A stretch of 64,000 nucleotides of DNA, taken from Thermoplasmata archaeon. GTDB lineage: Archaea > Thermoplasmatota > Thermoplasmata > Thermoplasmatales > GCA-001856825. Below are positions 8,912 through 17,650 of this stretch, piece after piece. Made by a program: the position numbers and the translations under genes. The notes beneath the pieces were generated by a model that had not been told where the DNA came from, did not search any database, and worked only from the letters and a program-made list of their open reading frames with translations. Location of the stretch: positions 25,043-89,042 of the forward strand of contig JAJZYX010000002.1 in NCBI GenBank assembly GCA_021797855.1, written 5' to 3'. How positions within the stretch are numbered: position 1 is the first letter of the stretch; each line of letters opens with the position of its first letter.

Positions 8912-9421
8912 ATGAGCGATAACGATGAAAGAATGCTTGGGATGATTCTGTACACCGCAATTTCTCCAGATTACCTCCTCAGGTCTATTGTTTTTACTGA
9001 CAGGCGTGTTATTGAGATACCTCTTTTGAAGTTGAGTGAGTTTATGGGAAGGGCCGGACAATTACCGTCAGTTGTGGCTTACCTTCTTGAGGCTGCAAAT
9101 CCGGGGATGTTCATGGGTCTTGGAACAATAGTCGGGGTGAAGATGTGGAAGGATCTCAAGAAGAATACAGAAGGGAAGAAATCTGTAGTTGTAACCGATA
9201 TACCACTTTCGCAACAGATGGCCAGCGTTGGTATAAGGGAACTTCCATACGAGAAGATAAATGTAGTGAAAATCAAGAAAGTACCGTTGAGCGAAGATGC
9301 ATACCTCAATCTGGGAGCTGGTTTCATACACAGTAAGAACATAGTGTTCAAGGGGAATGAAATAGATGATGTGAGGGGGTTGATCGAGAAAACTCCTCTT
9401 TCCTCAAAAATTCAGCTTTGA
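8912..9421 (+). CDS. Unrecognised soluble protein, possible PH-like fold
   Basis: The 169 residues open with a short acidic N-terminus, then SIVFTDRRVIEIPL, a pattern common where PH-like domains meet (a TDRRVI strand). A mildly hydrophobic middle (MFMGLGTIVGVKMW) is followed by IRELPYEKINVVKIKKV and a final helix. Similarity to bacterial PH domains is weak and by eye only. It has its own TATA box and stands alone between membrane genes and the phosphate-uptake pair. Confidence 0.6.
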   Translation: MSDNDERMLGMILYTAISPDYLLRSIVFTDRRVIEIPLLKLSEFMGRAGQLPSVVAYLLEAANPGMFMGLGTIVGVKMWKDLKKNTEGKKSVVVTDIPLSQQMASVGIRELPYEKINVVKIKKVPLSEDAYLNLGAGFIHSKNIVFKGNEIDDVRGLIEKTPLSSKIQL

Positions 9422-9643
9422 ACGAGTATGAAAATTGCCGCATTCAGTAAAATATTTCTTGCAGCAAACAGAAGACATTCCAGCATCTTTGCCCGTCCAT
9501 GAGTTCGGTAATTCATCGGAATGCTAGCTAAAGAATGCTTTCAGGAGGAATCCCACGTCTATTACTAAAATCCACCAACACTAAATTTCCACCACGGCAT
9601 TTTGCTAACCCTCGGGCAATCATAATATACTTTCCATCCATAT

Positions 9644-10333
9644 TTGGCGGTGGAAAAACCTTCATTCTTCAAGAAATTCATCAGCGTCGGGGAAAGGAAT
9701 ATATTGAGCAAGTTCACCGTATTTCCAGATCTCGGAACGGAAGTTGCAGATTTCCTGGTAAAGATGATGCAGAGCGATATTAAGGAAATGGACGTGCTGA
9801 ATGAAAAGGTGAAGATGAAGGAAAAGGAGGGGGATGATCTTTCCGAAAATTTCAGCGTCCTGATCACAAGAGGGGCAATAAATCCGAGCTTGATCGACAA
9901 TCTTCTCTTACTCGTGAACAGGCTAGATGACATTATAGATAGGTCATATTACCTGAGCAGGGAAATTAAGAGAATGAACCTTGGCTATCTGCAGAGCAAT
10001 GGGAACCTCGGGAAGGTCCTTGAGTCCCCCTACAAGATGTTTGTCCACATGCTGACCTCTGGTAAGGACGCCTTTGCCGCGCTGAAGGGAATGCTAACGG
10101 AATCTGATATGGGCAAGATCAACGAATACAAGAAGAAGATAGAGATCATAGAGGAAGCAGTGGACGATATGAAAGATTCTGTTTTGGATGACACATACAA
10201 GAACGCAGACAAGATGAACTACATAGTCTTCAACCATGTGACTAGCATGGTCCACAAGATTGACGACATGGTTGACGATTGCGAGGACGCAGCAGACCTT
10301 ATTCTTTCAATCTATAAATCACTGACAGGATAG
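9644..10333 (+). CDS. DUF47/PhoU-like phosphate transport regulator
   Basis: This 229-residue all-helical protein matches the DUF47 (PhoU-like) pattern: FFKKFISVGERN at the N-terminus, a repeated E/D-rich helix pair with VNRLDDIIDRSYYLSREIKRM and VTSMVHKIDDMVDDCEDAADLI that would bind metals. In archaea such genes precede PiT permeases, as here, with one base between them. The first codon is TTG at 9644; a GTG at 9650 in frame is also possible and lies about 25 bases after ATAATATA at 9622-9629. Likely role: modulation of phosphate uptake at the membrane face. Confidence 0.82.
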   Translation: MAVEKPSFFKKFISVGERNILSKFTVFPDLGTEVADFLVKMMQSDIKEMDVLNEKVKMKEKEGDDLSENFSVLITRGAINPSLIDNLLLLVNRLDDIIDRSYYLSREIKRMNLGYLQSNGNLGKVLESPYKMFVHMLTSGKDAFAALKGMLTESDMGKINEYKKKIEIIEEAVDDMKDSVLDDTYKNADKMNYIVFNHVTSMVHKIDDMVDDCEDAADLILSIYKSLTG

Positions 10334-10334
10334 C

Positions 10335-11234
10335 ATGCAGCTATTCCTGATAACTGTTTTGCTAGGGGCAATACTGACTATCCTAGTCTCAGGAAACAAT
10401 CTGTCTGTTTCAGTTGGGACAATAGTGGGAGCAAGGATTATTGGGAGATGGACTGGTGTTTTGATAGGCGTCTTTGGTTATATTTCCGGACTTTTGCTTG
10501 AGGGAGAAAGCCTGAGGTATGCAGCAACTGCCCTCCTGCCCCATTCCTACTATTTCATTTCAATAGCACTCCTCATATCCATTACAGCATTCATAATTGC
10601 CACACTGTTAAGGGCACCGCTGTCACTGACAATGGTACTTGTAGGCTCCAGCATCGGCATTTCAATTCACGCCGGCAGGATACCTGATCAGGGCCTATTG
10701 CTGCTCATCGTTGCAATGTGGATAATCTCCCCTGTCCTGTCAATAGCAATTTCCTACCTCTCCAATAAGGTCTTGATTAGGAATCCTCCCAAGGACATAT
10801 GGAAGACTGCAATCTCCATGAAGGGATTGCTCGTGGTTGCATCGTTCTTCACGTCATTCACCCTGGGAGCAAACACCCTTGGATTCATACTGAATCTACT
10901 GGGAGGAGGTTCAGTCGTCTTGACTGTAATGGTGGTCGGAATAATCATCGGCTCTGTATTCCTGAGCAAGGGGGTCATAAAGAGGGTCGGAGAGGAAATG
11001 TACGGCATGCGATATTCTAGTGCAACAATCTCCCTATTGAGCAGTGCAATTCTTGTTGAGGTTGCAACTATACTGGGTGTCCCATTATCCAACAGCCAGG
11101 CCCTGTCTGCAGGCGTAGTAGGCAGTGGTCTCTCCTACACCTTTAAGGCAATCAACATAAGACCATTCCTCTTGATTGTAGCAACTTGGATAATCTCAAC
11201 TTTCCTAGGATTTTTCCTTGGATACATAATTTGA
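10335..11234 (+). CDS. PiT-family inorganic phosphate permease
   Basis: The 299-residue integral membrane protein has about ten hydrophobic segments and the duplicated PiT signatures: SGNNLSVSVGTIVGARI near the N-terminus and LSNSQALSAGVVGSGLSY near the C-terminus. Archaeal PiT proteins of about 300 residues lack the long central loop of bacterial PitA, as here. It probably imports phosphate in symport with protons or sodium. It lies immediately downstream of its DUF47 partner. Confidence 0.87.
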   Translation: MQLFLITVLLGAILTILVSGNNLSVSVGTIVGARIIGRWTGVLIGVFGYISGLLLEGESLRYAATALLPHSYYFISIALLISITAFIIATLLRAPLSLTMVLVGSSIGISIHAGRIPDQGLLLLIVAMWIISPVLSIAISYLSNKVLIRNPPKDIWKTAISMKGLLVVASFFTSFTLGANTLGFILNLLGGGSVVLTVMVVGIIIGSVFLSKGVIKRVGEEMYGMRYSSATISLLSSAILVEVATILGVPLSNSQALSAGVVGSGLSYTFKAINIRPFLLIVATWIISTFLGFFLGYII

Positions 11235-11367
11235 AAAATTAGAACACTGAGGGAGCAGTGGAATAGGTTTCCTTTACATTCATCATGAATCCGATGATAC
11301 CCGGGACAAATAAATTTGGAAATAGATTATGAAGAAATCACAATTCTGAGCAAAAAAATGAAAATCT

Positions 11368-11853
11368 TTATGGCGGTTTCAACAGGTGTTGCGGCACAGC
11401 CTCAATTGCAGTTAGTGCGGCCAGGACCGAAGAAATTATCAGGCCAACCCAGAACAATATTAGAATCACTGTCCAGAACGTGGATACCTTGTCTCTTGAG
11501 GGAAGCAGATCGTATATAAGGGTGGCAGGGAAGGTAAACATGCCTGTGAGACCTAGGGAGAGGTACAAACCAAGCATTGCGATCGGACTTGACGTCATCT
11601 TGTCCAAATACGCGTTTACTCCGTAGTAAATTGCAATAAGTCCAGAAAAGAGGGCAAGGACGCCTGAAAATTGAAGTTTCTGCCTCAGGATTATAGAAGA
11701 AGAAACTGAAACAAGAATTATACCGAACAGCAAGTAAGGATCGTAGAAAAGAATGTTATAGCTCCCGGGCAGAGGCCACGTCATCTCCCCGAATATCCCC
11801 ATTATAACTATAATTGCCCCAAGAATGCCCAAAACGAAGGCTCCAGGCCGCAT
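11368..11853 (-). CDS. Membrane protein, five predicted helices
   Basis: The 161 residues contain hydrophobic stretches near 6-24, 36-56, 61-80, 90-112 and 124-148 and no recognised motif. An overlapping upstream frame (11756-12064) encodes two further helices; the two could be separate genes or one gene split by a frameshift. The convergent phosphate permease ends 133 bases away. Confidence 0.5.
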   Translation of the reverse strand: MRPGAFVLGILGAIIVIMGIFGEMTWPLPGSYNILFYDPYLLFGIILVSVSSSIILRQKLQFSGVLALFSGLIAIYYGVNAYLDKMTSSPIAMLGLYLSLGLTGMFTFPATLIYDLLPSRDKVSTFWTVILILFWVGLIISSVLAALTAIEAVPQHLLKPP

Positions 11854-12064
11854 TATAGTCTCTACGTCCTAATCCATTCCTGTAGTAAAGGTAAGCGTAT
11901 GCTGTAAGGTATATCGATACCACCCCTACCAGCGATAGCGTGAACAGTTCGAAAGCCAGATCATCAATGAAAACCACGGGAAAGAGAATATTTAGCTCTA
12001 TAAAAGCTTTTAAAAGGACCAAGAGGAATAGTTCGCCCTGTGAAAAATCCGCATTCCAGTCCAT
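11756..12064 (-). CDS. Short membrane protein, possibly N-terminal part of its neighbour
   Basis: The first 65 residues form two hydrophobic segments (about 11-35 and 42-62) ending in the positively charged YYRNGLGRRD. The last 35 residues overlap the next gene in another frame and look unlike a natural domain. I think either this is a two-helix protein with a long overlap or a frameshift near 11860 has split one seven-helix protein. Low certainty. Confidence 0.35.
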   Translation of the reverse strand: MDWNADFSQGELFLLVLLKAFIELNILFPVVFIDDLAFELFTLSLVGVVSIYLTAYAYLYYRNGLGRRDYNAAWSLRFGHSWGNYSYNGDIRGDDVASAREL

Positions 12065-12181
12065 CCCCGGATAGGCCAGGGTCTGGCAGTCCCAATATGT
12101 ATCGGACTTTCCAACAGTTCTTAATATCCAGGATGTTGCTTGTGCCTCGGTCTTCGTTCCTTATTTTAAGAGTTTCCTCAG

Positions 12182-13045
12182 TTACTTCTTGTCTGCTTCC
12201 CTGGTGCTCGTCTTTAGCACAGAATCTATGAAAACTATCTCGTCAGGGGTCCACCATTTCTGTACCCCTCCAGCATCCGTGAATTTGTTAAGGAAATCTT
12301 AAACATCGCCTTCTTCAACCATCTTGAGTCTAATACAGCCATGGGGAAGTGGTAGGCGTTCTCCTTTCTGTACATATCCTTATCAGGGAAGAGCAAAGGA
12401 GAGCTCCTGTTCAGATTCTCCCGTGATCCAATCCTCTACCCAAGATACTCGTTCAGATACGTTGTTCCCTCCTTTCCAAAAAATGTGAAATACTTGTGCA
12501 TTCCTCATTTCTTGATTTACCACGATCTGGCATAGAACATTCTCAAAACCTACTGTCCTTCCAATCACAGATATATCCACAATGTCTGATAATTTCAGCC
12601 CGTCCGTCCCTGTGTGGTTGCCGAGTGTTTCGGGCCTGAGACCCGCGAATGCCATGAGAGATATTGCGACCTTTGTCCTTGGATTCGCGTTCCTGAGAAT
12701 TGCTGCTAGCTCGCTCCTTTCTGGTATCCTTTCGTTCTCTACCGTAAGGTTCCTGTTCTCGTTCTTTATGTTAATTTCCAGCCTGATGAGGATTTTATTG
12801 AATTTCAAGTAAGATGAAACAGACTTCAGGGAGGTTGAGATGTATGATCCCGCCTTACCTTCTTTTTTCATCTTTCTTATCTGGTCCGAGACCTTCTCCT
12901 TGAATTTGGCGTAATCATCCGCAGCCTGCTTCAATATGGATCTCGGGTCCTCATGAAGCCATTCCAGCCAAAGGCCAATGTTTCTCAAATAATAATCAGC
13001 GGTAACATCCGACTTGGCCTTCAGGTTCTCATACCAGTCATTCAC
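12182..13045 (-). pseudogene. Tyrosine recombinase/integrase, frameshifted and internally deleted
   Basis: The N-terminal 220 residues (13045 to 12383) are intact: a SAM-like core-binding domain, then RSELAAILRNANPRTKVAISLMAFAGLRPETLG carried in two halves, which includes the first catalytic Arg of the R-H-R-Y family. The frame then ends at a TGA. Continuing in another frame gives LLFPDKDMYRKENAYHFP and DSRWLKKA, and a third frame gives WWTPDEIVFIDSVLKT before a TAA at 12182. The central His-x-x-Arg and the Tyr helix expected in between are missing. This is therefore a dead integrase. It lies about 100 bases from the 3' end of tRNA-Cys. Confidence 0.82.
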
Positions 13046-13143
13046 TTACTTGCTTTTCGACAAGAGTGCCCTATGACGGGTATTCGGATGGATTTGGGTA
13101 CATAAAGTTTCTTTGTTCAAGTTTTTTCTTACTCAATGGGGTA

Positions 13144-13215
13144 AGGGTAGGTGGGGATTCGAACCCCAATAGTCGGGATCTGCAGTCCCGTGCATAGCCA
13201 CTCTGCCACCTACCC
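13144..13215 (-). tRNA. tRNA-Cys (GCA)
   Basis: The minus strand folds as a standard cloverleaf: acceptor GGGTAGG/CCTACCC, D arm with A14-G15, anticodon stem CGGGA/TCCCG around CTGCAGA giving anticodon GCA, T arm TGGGG-TTCGAAT-CCCCA, and discriminator T, the identity base of cysteine tRNAs. No CCA is encoded. G15 is present, the target of archaeosine TGT, whose gene lies directly upstream and overlaps the first six bases. Confidence 0.95.
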
Positions 13216-14289
13216 GGTACTGTCGTTATAAAGTTCAGAGTTATTGAGTTTACTGAACTTTTTTGCTATTACCCTCGCCCCTTCTCTATTTTCTCTCACC
13301 AGATTCACGAATCTCTTCATGAAATCAAGGTTGTGAACAGTGACTAGGTACTGGAACGATGGGTCCTCGTTCTTGTGAAGTTCCCTCAGCATTGACCTAT
13401 TGTAATTACTGCAAGCTTCACACGAGCATCTAGGTTCTATCGGCTGGAAATCTAGAATATGCTTTGCGTTCTTCAAATTTATGGGCCCTTCGCTTGTAAG
13501 AGCAAACCCGTGCCTGGCATTCCTGGTGGGATAAGTGGAATCAAATATGCCGATTCCTGCATCAGAATATTCCACTATCGAAACCGGGTCTCCCACCCCC
13601 ATGAGGTATACGGGATAATCTCCAGGTATTAGGGGCAGGGTCTTTGACAGAGCCAAATCCGTCAGCTCTTTCGGTTCACCTATCTTCAGTCCTCCAATTG
13701 CAAATCCGTCAAATTCAAGAGACGTCATCAATCTAGCACTTTCCCTTCTCAGTTCTGGGTCAAATCCTCCCTGTATTATTCCAAACTTCTTCTGGCCGGG
13801 GTTCTTCAAAGAAGAGAATACCTTCCCCCACTCGTATGTCCTCTTTACTGACACTCTGTACCTACCTTGCTCAGCCCCGTAAGGTGGGCAGTCATCAAGC
13901 ATCATCGCCACGTCAGACCTTATCTTCCGCTGGATTTCCGAGCTGATCTCTGGTGTGACCTTTACTGCCTTCCCGGACTTCCTGTCCCTGAACAGTATTC
14001 CATCCTCCTCTATCTTCACCAGTTCTTTCCTCAGTATCTGGAATCCCCCTGAGTCCGTGAAGTAGCTTCCCCTGAAGCCAGTATACCCATTTATCCCCCC
14101 GACCTTTTCTAGAATTTCGAGTCCGGGGGAAATTGTCAAATGAACGGAATTTGAGATTAGTGCCTCCACCCCTGCTTCGTTTATCTTTTGCATTGGGACA
14201 GCTTTTACGAAACCTCTTGTCGCGACAGGCAGGAATAGCGGAAGCTCCAAGCTCCCCCTGGAAAGATGCAATTCTGAATTCTTGTGCAC
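13210..14289 (-). CDS. tgtA: Archaeosine tRNA-guanine transglycosylase, catalytic subunit (PUA-less)
   Basis: The 359 residues form the TGT TIM barrel: SYFTDSGGFQ carries the first catalytic Asp, FGIIQGG and GGLKIGE line the base site, DSTYPTRNARHG gives the nucleophile Asp and specificity loop, and the zinc site is CSCEAC plus a nearby Cys/His. It swaps guanine at position 15 of tRNA for preQ0. Typical archaeal TgtA has extra PUA-containing domains (over 500 residues); Thermoplasma is reported to have a split enzyme, consistent with this length. The start is GTG at 14289. Its stop TAG lies inside the tRNA-Cys 5' end. Confidence 0.92.
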   Translation of the reverse strand: MHKNSELHLSRGSLELPLFLPVATRGFVKAVPMQKINEAGVEALISNSVHLTISPGLEILEKVGGINGYTGFRGSYFTDSGGFQILRKELVKIEEDGILFRDRKSGKAVKVTPEISSEIQRKIRSDVAMMLDDCPPYGAEQGRYRVSVKRTYEWGKVFSSLKNPGQKKFGIIQGGFDPELRRESARLMTSLEFDGFAIGGLKIGEPKELTDLALSKTLPLIPGDYPVYLMGVGDPVSIVEYSDAGIGIFDSTYPTRNARHGFALTSEGPINLKNAKHILDFQPIEPRCSCEACSNYNRSMLRELHKNEDPSFQYLVTVHNLDFMKRFVNLVRENREGARVIAKKFSKLNNSELYNDSTG

Positions 14290-14320
14290 TTATTCCAGAT
14301 TCTCTCTTAATAAAATACCT

Positions 14321-14863
14321 TTACATCCTGCTGACTTCTGAAAAGCATCTCTCACAGTAATACTTGCCGGCAGTGTAAATCAGGTTGTCGGAGAATTCGT
14401 TGCATGAATCGCATATGCCATGAATCCCCTTCACAATCCCCTGACCCGTATTGGTCAGGATTCCTCTGGTAATCTCTATCAGACCCGGCGATATCCTGAC
14501 TATGTCGTTCTCCGTCAGGATTCCCACTATCTTGTCACCCGCAACCACCGGAAGCCTCCTTATCCTCTTCTTCCACATCAGCTCTGCAGCTGTTTCCAGA
14601 GGTGAATCAGCCTCGACATGGATCAGCGGAGTGCTCATTATCTCGCTGAGCTTCCTTTCTCCAGCCGCTATTCCATTTGCTGCGACTTTTGTCACTATGT
14701 CCCTCTCCGTGACTATTCCAACTACCTCCCCATCCTGTTCTATCAGGAGGGAACTTATCCCCTTTGTCTTCATTAGCATCGCACCCTCCTCCGCTGTCAT
14801 GGTTGCCTTTGCTCTTATGGGGTTGCGAGACATCACCTCTGATACTCTAATCATGCCCATCAT
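14321..14863 (-). CDS. CBS-pair protein with C-terminal zinc ribbon-like knuckle
   Basis: Two CBS motifs are clear: VSEVMSRNPIRAK through VVGIVTERDIVTKV, and LSEIMSTPLIHV through IVGILTENDIVRI. CBS pairs bind adenosyl ligands and report energy or cofactor status. The last 35 residues carry CDSC and CERC pairs about 18 residues apart, suggesting one metal site. The gene overlaps the upstream 77-residue gene by four bases (ATGA) and lies 31 bases ahead of tgtA, so a small operon running into tRNA-Cys is likely. Ligand and partner are unknown. Confidence 0.85.
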   Translation of the reverse strand: MMGMIRVSEVMSRNPIRAKATMTAEEGAMLMKTKGISSLLIEQDGEVVGIVTERDIVTKVAANGIAAGERKLSEIMSTPLIHVEADSPLETAAELMWKKRIRRLPVVAGDKIVGILTENDIVRISPGLIEITRGILTNTGQGIVKGIHGICDSCNEFSDNLIYTAGKYYCERCFSEVSRM

Positions 14864-15093
14864 TTCACCTTAAGCAATGTTCTTCCACCTTCCACGACCT
14901 GGAACGGCCTCTTCACCTTTGTAATCTCTTCAATAATCTTGATCCTCTTGTCCATATATTCCCTGAGTTTCTCCGGATCCCCTTTTCCGAATTCCATTAT
15001 CTTGCCTGCGTCTATGTACAGGTAAGCCTCCATCTTTACCTTGAACGACTTGTCAGGGTCCAGAGTCTCCAGTTCGATCTTCGTCACACCCAT
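14860..15093 (-). CDS. Small conserved-looking protein of unknown function
   Basis: This 77-residue protein is charged and has no Cys, signal or membrane segment. It begins with a beta-prone MGVTKIELETLDPDKSF, has a long amphipathic helix (DPEKLREYMDKRIKIIEEI), and ends with a short strand pair. Translational coupling to the CBS gene by a four-base overlap argues that it is real. I do not recognise a family. Confidence 0.65.
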   Translation of the reverse strand: MGVTKIELETLDPDKSFKVKMEAYLYIDAGKIMEFGKGDPEKLREYMDKRIKIIEEITKVKRPFQVVEGGRTLLKVK

Positions 15094-15171
15094 AATAACG
15101 ATAGGCTGGAATAAAAGTTTTCCGAAGGTGTACTGGAAAGATTTTATTTAAAATTCTATTATATAAATGAA

Positions 15172-16014
15172 ATGCTCTACTTAGGGTGTTCAGGTTTCCA
15201 GTACCCGGACTGGAAGGAGACATTCTACCCCAAGGGGATGGAGGAAAGCAAATACCTGCTTTACTACTATAGGTTCTTCAATTCTGTGGAAATTGATTCC
15301 ACGTACTATTCATTTCCAAGTGAAAAGACGGTATCCGCATGGATTACCAAACTGCAGGGGAAGGAAGACTTTGTCTATTCGCTCAAATTTCCCAGGGATG
15401 TCACTCACGATCCAGACGGGATAACCAAGAAGTCAATTGATACAGCCGGCGAATTCGTGAAAAAGGTTATAGTACCGATCAAGGGGGCAGGCCTTCTCGG
15501 ATCTGCCCTCCTACAGCTCTCCCCTTTCCTGGACCCGATGAAGGATCCTGATCTTCTCCTCAGGTTGCAGGACCTTCTGGCTTCCATAGATTCTGGCACC
15601 AAGCTTTCAGTAGAGATAAGAAACAGGAATTTCTTGAATGAGAGCGTGCTGCCTAAGTTCCTCGGTATTTTACGGAAGTACAATGTGGCCCTCGTGAGCG
15701 TAGATTCCCCAGGCCTTCCGTTTTTTTATTATCAGACTGCATCCTTCTCATACGTCCGATTCCACGGAAGGAACAGCGACCTCTGGTTCGGGAAGGGGGA
15801 TCTGAAGGGGAGGCTAAACAAGTATGATTACCTCTACACCGAAGATGAGCTAAGACCGTGGGTCGAGAGAGTTAGAACAATGGGTGACGAGGTATACATA
15901 TATTTCAATAACCACGCACAGGCGAAAGCGGCCATAAATGCTGCAGAGTTCCAGAAGTATCTGGGGATAAAGATAGTGAGGAAAGAGAGCCAGACCAACC
16001 TGAATGCATTTTAA
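15172..16014 (+). CDS. DUF72 family protein (TIM-barrel, YecE-like)
   Basis: The N-terminus MLYLGCSGFQYPDWKETFYP and the later YYRFFNSVEIDSTYY are classic DUF72 markers, as are VEIRNRNFL in the middle and VRFHGRN towards the end. The family adopts a UV-endonuclease-like TIM barrel, but its biochemical role is not established. Length, 280 residues, is normal. The ATG at 15172 lies about 25 bases after an AT-rich box (TTTATTTAAA), consistent with a leaderless transcript. argS follows after 21 bases. Confidence 0.88.
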   Translation: MLYLGCSGFQYPDWKETFYPKGMEESKYLLYYYRFFNSVEIDSTYYSFPSEKTVSAWITKLQGKEDFVYSLKFPRDVTHDPDGITKKSIDTAGEFVKKVIVPIKGAGLLGSALLQLSPFLDPMKDPDLLLRLQDLLASIDSGTKLSVEIRNRNFLNESVLPKFLGILRKYNVALVSVDSPGLPFFYYQTASFSYVRFHGRNSDLWFGKGDLKGRLNKYDYLYTEDELRPWVERVRTMGDEVYIYFNNHAQAKAAINAAEFQKYLGIKIVRKESQTNLNAF

Positions 16015-16035
16015 CATGCACGGATTATCTCCTGG

Positions 16036-17634
16036 ATGAAACCGTATCAGAAGTTCGATCTCCTCTCAAGGGAGAGAATGGATTCATATCTCGGGAAGCG
16101 GGGAATAAAAGGTAGCTATAGGGCTTACAGACCCCAGAAGGGATACGGCGATATCACGTTCGATTTCCAGAGGGAAGCGGTGACCCTTGATCCCGCAGAA
16201 ATTGAGGCGCTCAGCGATAGATACCTCACTTTCTCGGCTTACGGGAAATTTGTCAACGTACGTTACAGCACTCATGAGTTTTCTAGGGCGGTGCTGGAGA
16301 GTGCCTTGAGCGGGGAACTTTTTGATTTCGGGAGAAGAAGGGAGAAGATACTTGTGGAACACACAAGTGCAAATCCTACCGGACCACTGCACATAGGGAG
16401 GGTAAGGAATTCCATCATTGGGGACACCCTGGCACGAATGCTTTCCAGGTACGGCTATCATGTTACCACAGAGTACTACGTTAACGACATAGGTACACAG
16501 GTCGAAGCACTCCTGCTTGGTACGGAGTTGTTTGGTACTGATAATTATACGGAGTCCTACAGGAAGATATACGAGAATTTTGATACTTATAAGGCCAAGG
16601 TTGAGGAGTACATGGTCAGGGCAGAGTCTGGAGATGATGAGTTCCTCAACTCGTCAAGAAAGCGACTGGAGAAATTCCTGGAGGATGTTCTCATAGACCT
16701 CAGGAGGCTCTCAATACGATTCGACCTGTTCGTTTGGGAGAGCGAGTTCATTCTCAACGGTTCAGTGAAGAGCATAATCGATAAGCTGTCGCCACTCATT
16801 AGGGACGACAACGGCGCAAAATACATTGAGTCTGGATCGGAGAAGATGTACCTCGTGAGATCTAACGGAACGACAGTTTATTTCACCAGGGACATCGCCC
16901 ATCATCTCAAGAAGTCTTTGGAATACGACGATTCCATTACCGTACTGGGGGAGGATCACAAGTCATACTTCAAGAAACTTGAATACGCAATGGATGTACT
17001 CGGGGTCCACAATGTGAGGGCCCTTTTCTATTCCTACATATCCACGAAGGAGGGGAAAATGAGCACCAGGAGGGGAAATGTCGTATATGTAAGGGACTTC
17101 ATTGACGAAGCTGTAGAGAGGGCAAGGGAGGAGATACTGAAGAGGAGGACAGACCTTGGGGAGAATGAGATCGAGGAAATCTCGAACAAGATTGGGACGG
17201 CTGCAGTGAGGTACCATATAATCAAGTACTCCCCAGACAAGCCTGTGACCTTTGACTGGAAGGAGGCCCTAAACTTCGACGGCGATGCGGCTCCGTTCGT
17301 CATGTATTCCTACGCTAGGGCAAAATCAATACTTTCGAAGGTTAGCCAGGAGTCTGAGATCGTATGGAAATTCAACGATGCCGAGGGAGCCCTCCTGAAG
17401 CAAATTTCGCTATATCCAGAGGTACTGGAGGATGCCGTGGTTCATTCAAGGCCAGACAAGTTAGCGAGGTTCTCCTACGACCTGGCTAGCTCATTCAATC
17501 AGTTCTACCGAGACTGCCCGGTTCTGGACAGCGGGGACGACACTCAGCGGAGAATAGAGATCGTACGGACGTTCACAAAAACGATGGAAGAATTGTTTCA
17601 GATGCTTGGTATACAAGCATCTGACAAAATATAA
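16036..17634 (+). CDS. argS: Arginyl-tRNA synthetase
   Basis: The 532-residue class I synthetase attaches arginine to tRNA-Arg in the cytoplasm. The signature SANPTGPLHIGRVRNS carries the HIGH motif and KMSTRRGN is the KMSKS equivalent. YYVNDIGTQ and the C-terminal helical anticodon-binding domain with FNQFYRDCPVL are family hallmarks. It lies 21 bases after the DUF72 gene on the same strand. Its end is 16 bases from the convergent surface-protein gene. Confidence 0.97.
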   Translation: MKPYQKFDLLSRERMDSYLGKRGIKGSYRAYRPQKGYGDITFDFQREAVTLDPAEIEALSDRYLTFSAYGKFVNVRYSTHEFSRAVLESALSGELFDFGRRREKILVEHTSANPTGPLHIGRVRNSIIGDTLARMLSRYGYHVTTEYYVNDIGTQVEALLLGTELFGTDNYTESYRKIYENFDTYKAKVEEYMVRAESGDDEFLNSSRKRLEKFLEDVLIDLRRLSIRFDLFVWESEFILNGSVKSIIDKLSPLIRDDNGAKYIESGSEKMYLVRSNGTTVYFTRDIAHHLKKSLEYDDSITVLGEDHKSYFKKLEYAMDVLGVHNVRALFYSYISTKEGKMSTRRGNVVYVRDFIDEAVERAREEILKRRTDLGENEIEEISNKIGTAAVRYHIIKYSPDKPVTFDWKEALNFDGDAAPFVMYSYARAKSILSKVSQESEIVWKFNDAEGALLKQISLYPEVLEDAVVHSRPDKLARFSYDLASSFNQFYRDCPVLDSGDDTQRRIEIVRTFTKTMEELFQMLGIQASDKI

Positions 17635-17650
17635 AGAGGAAATAAAGATT

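Noticed and set aside
12062..12080. CATCCCCGGATAGG followed by a near-match, also present at 27808
   Set aside because: A 17 of 18 match once in 64 kb is only weakly significant, and one copy lies at the start of a putative gene; no further copies were found.
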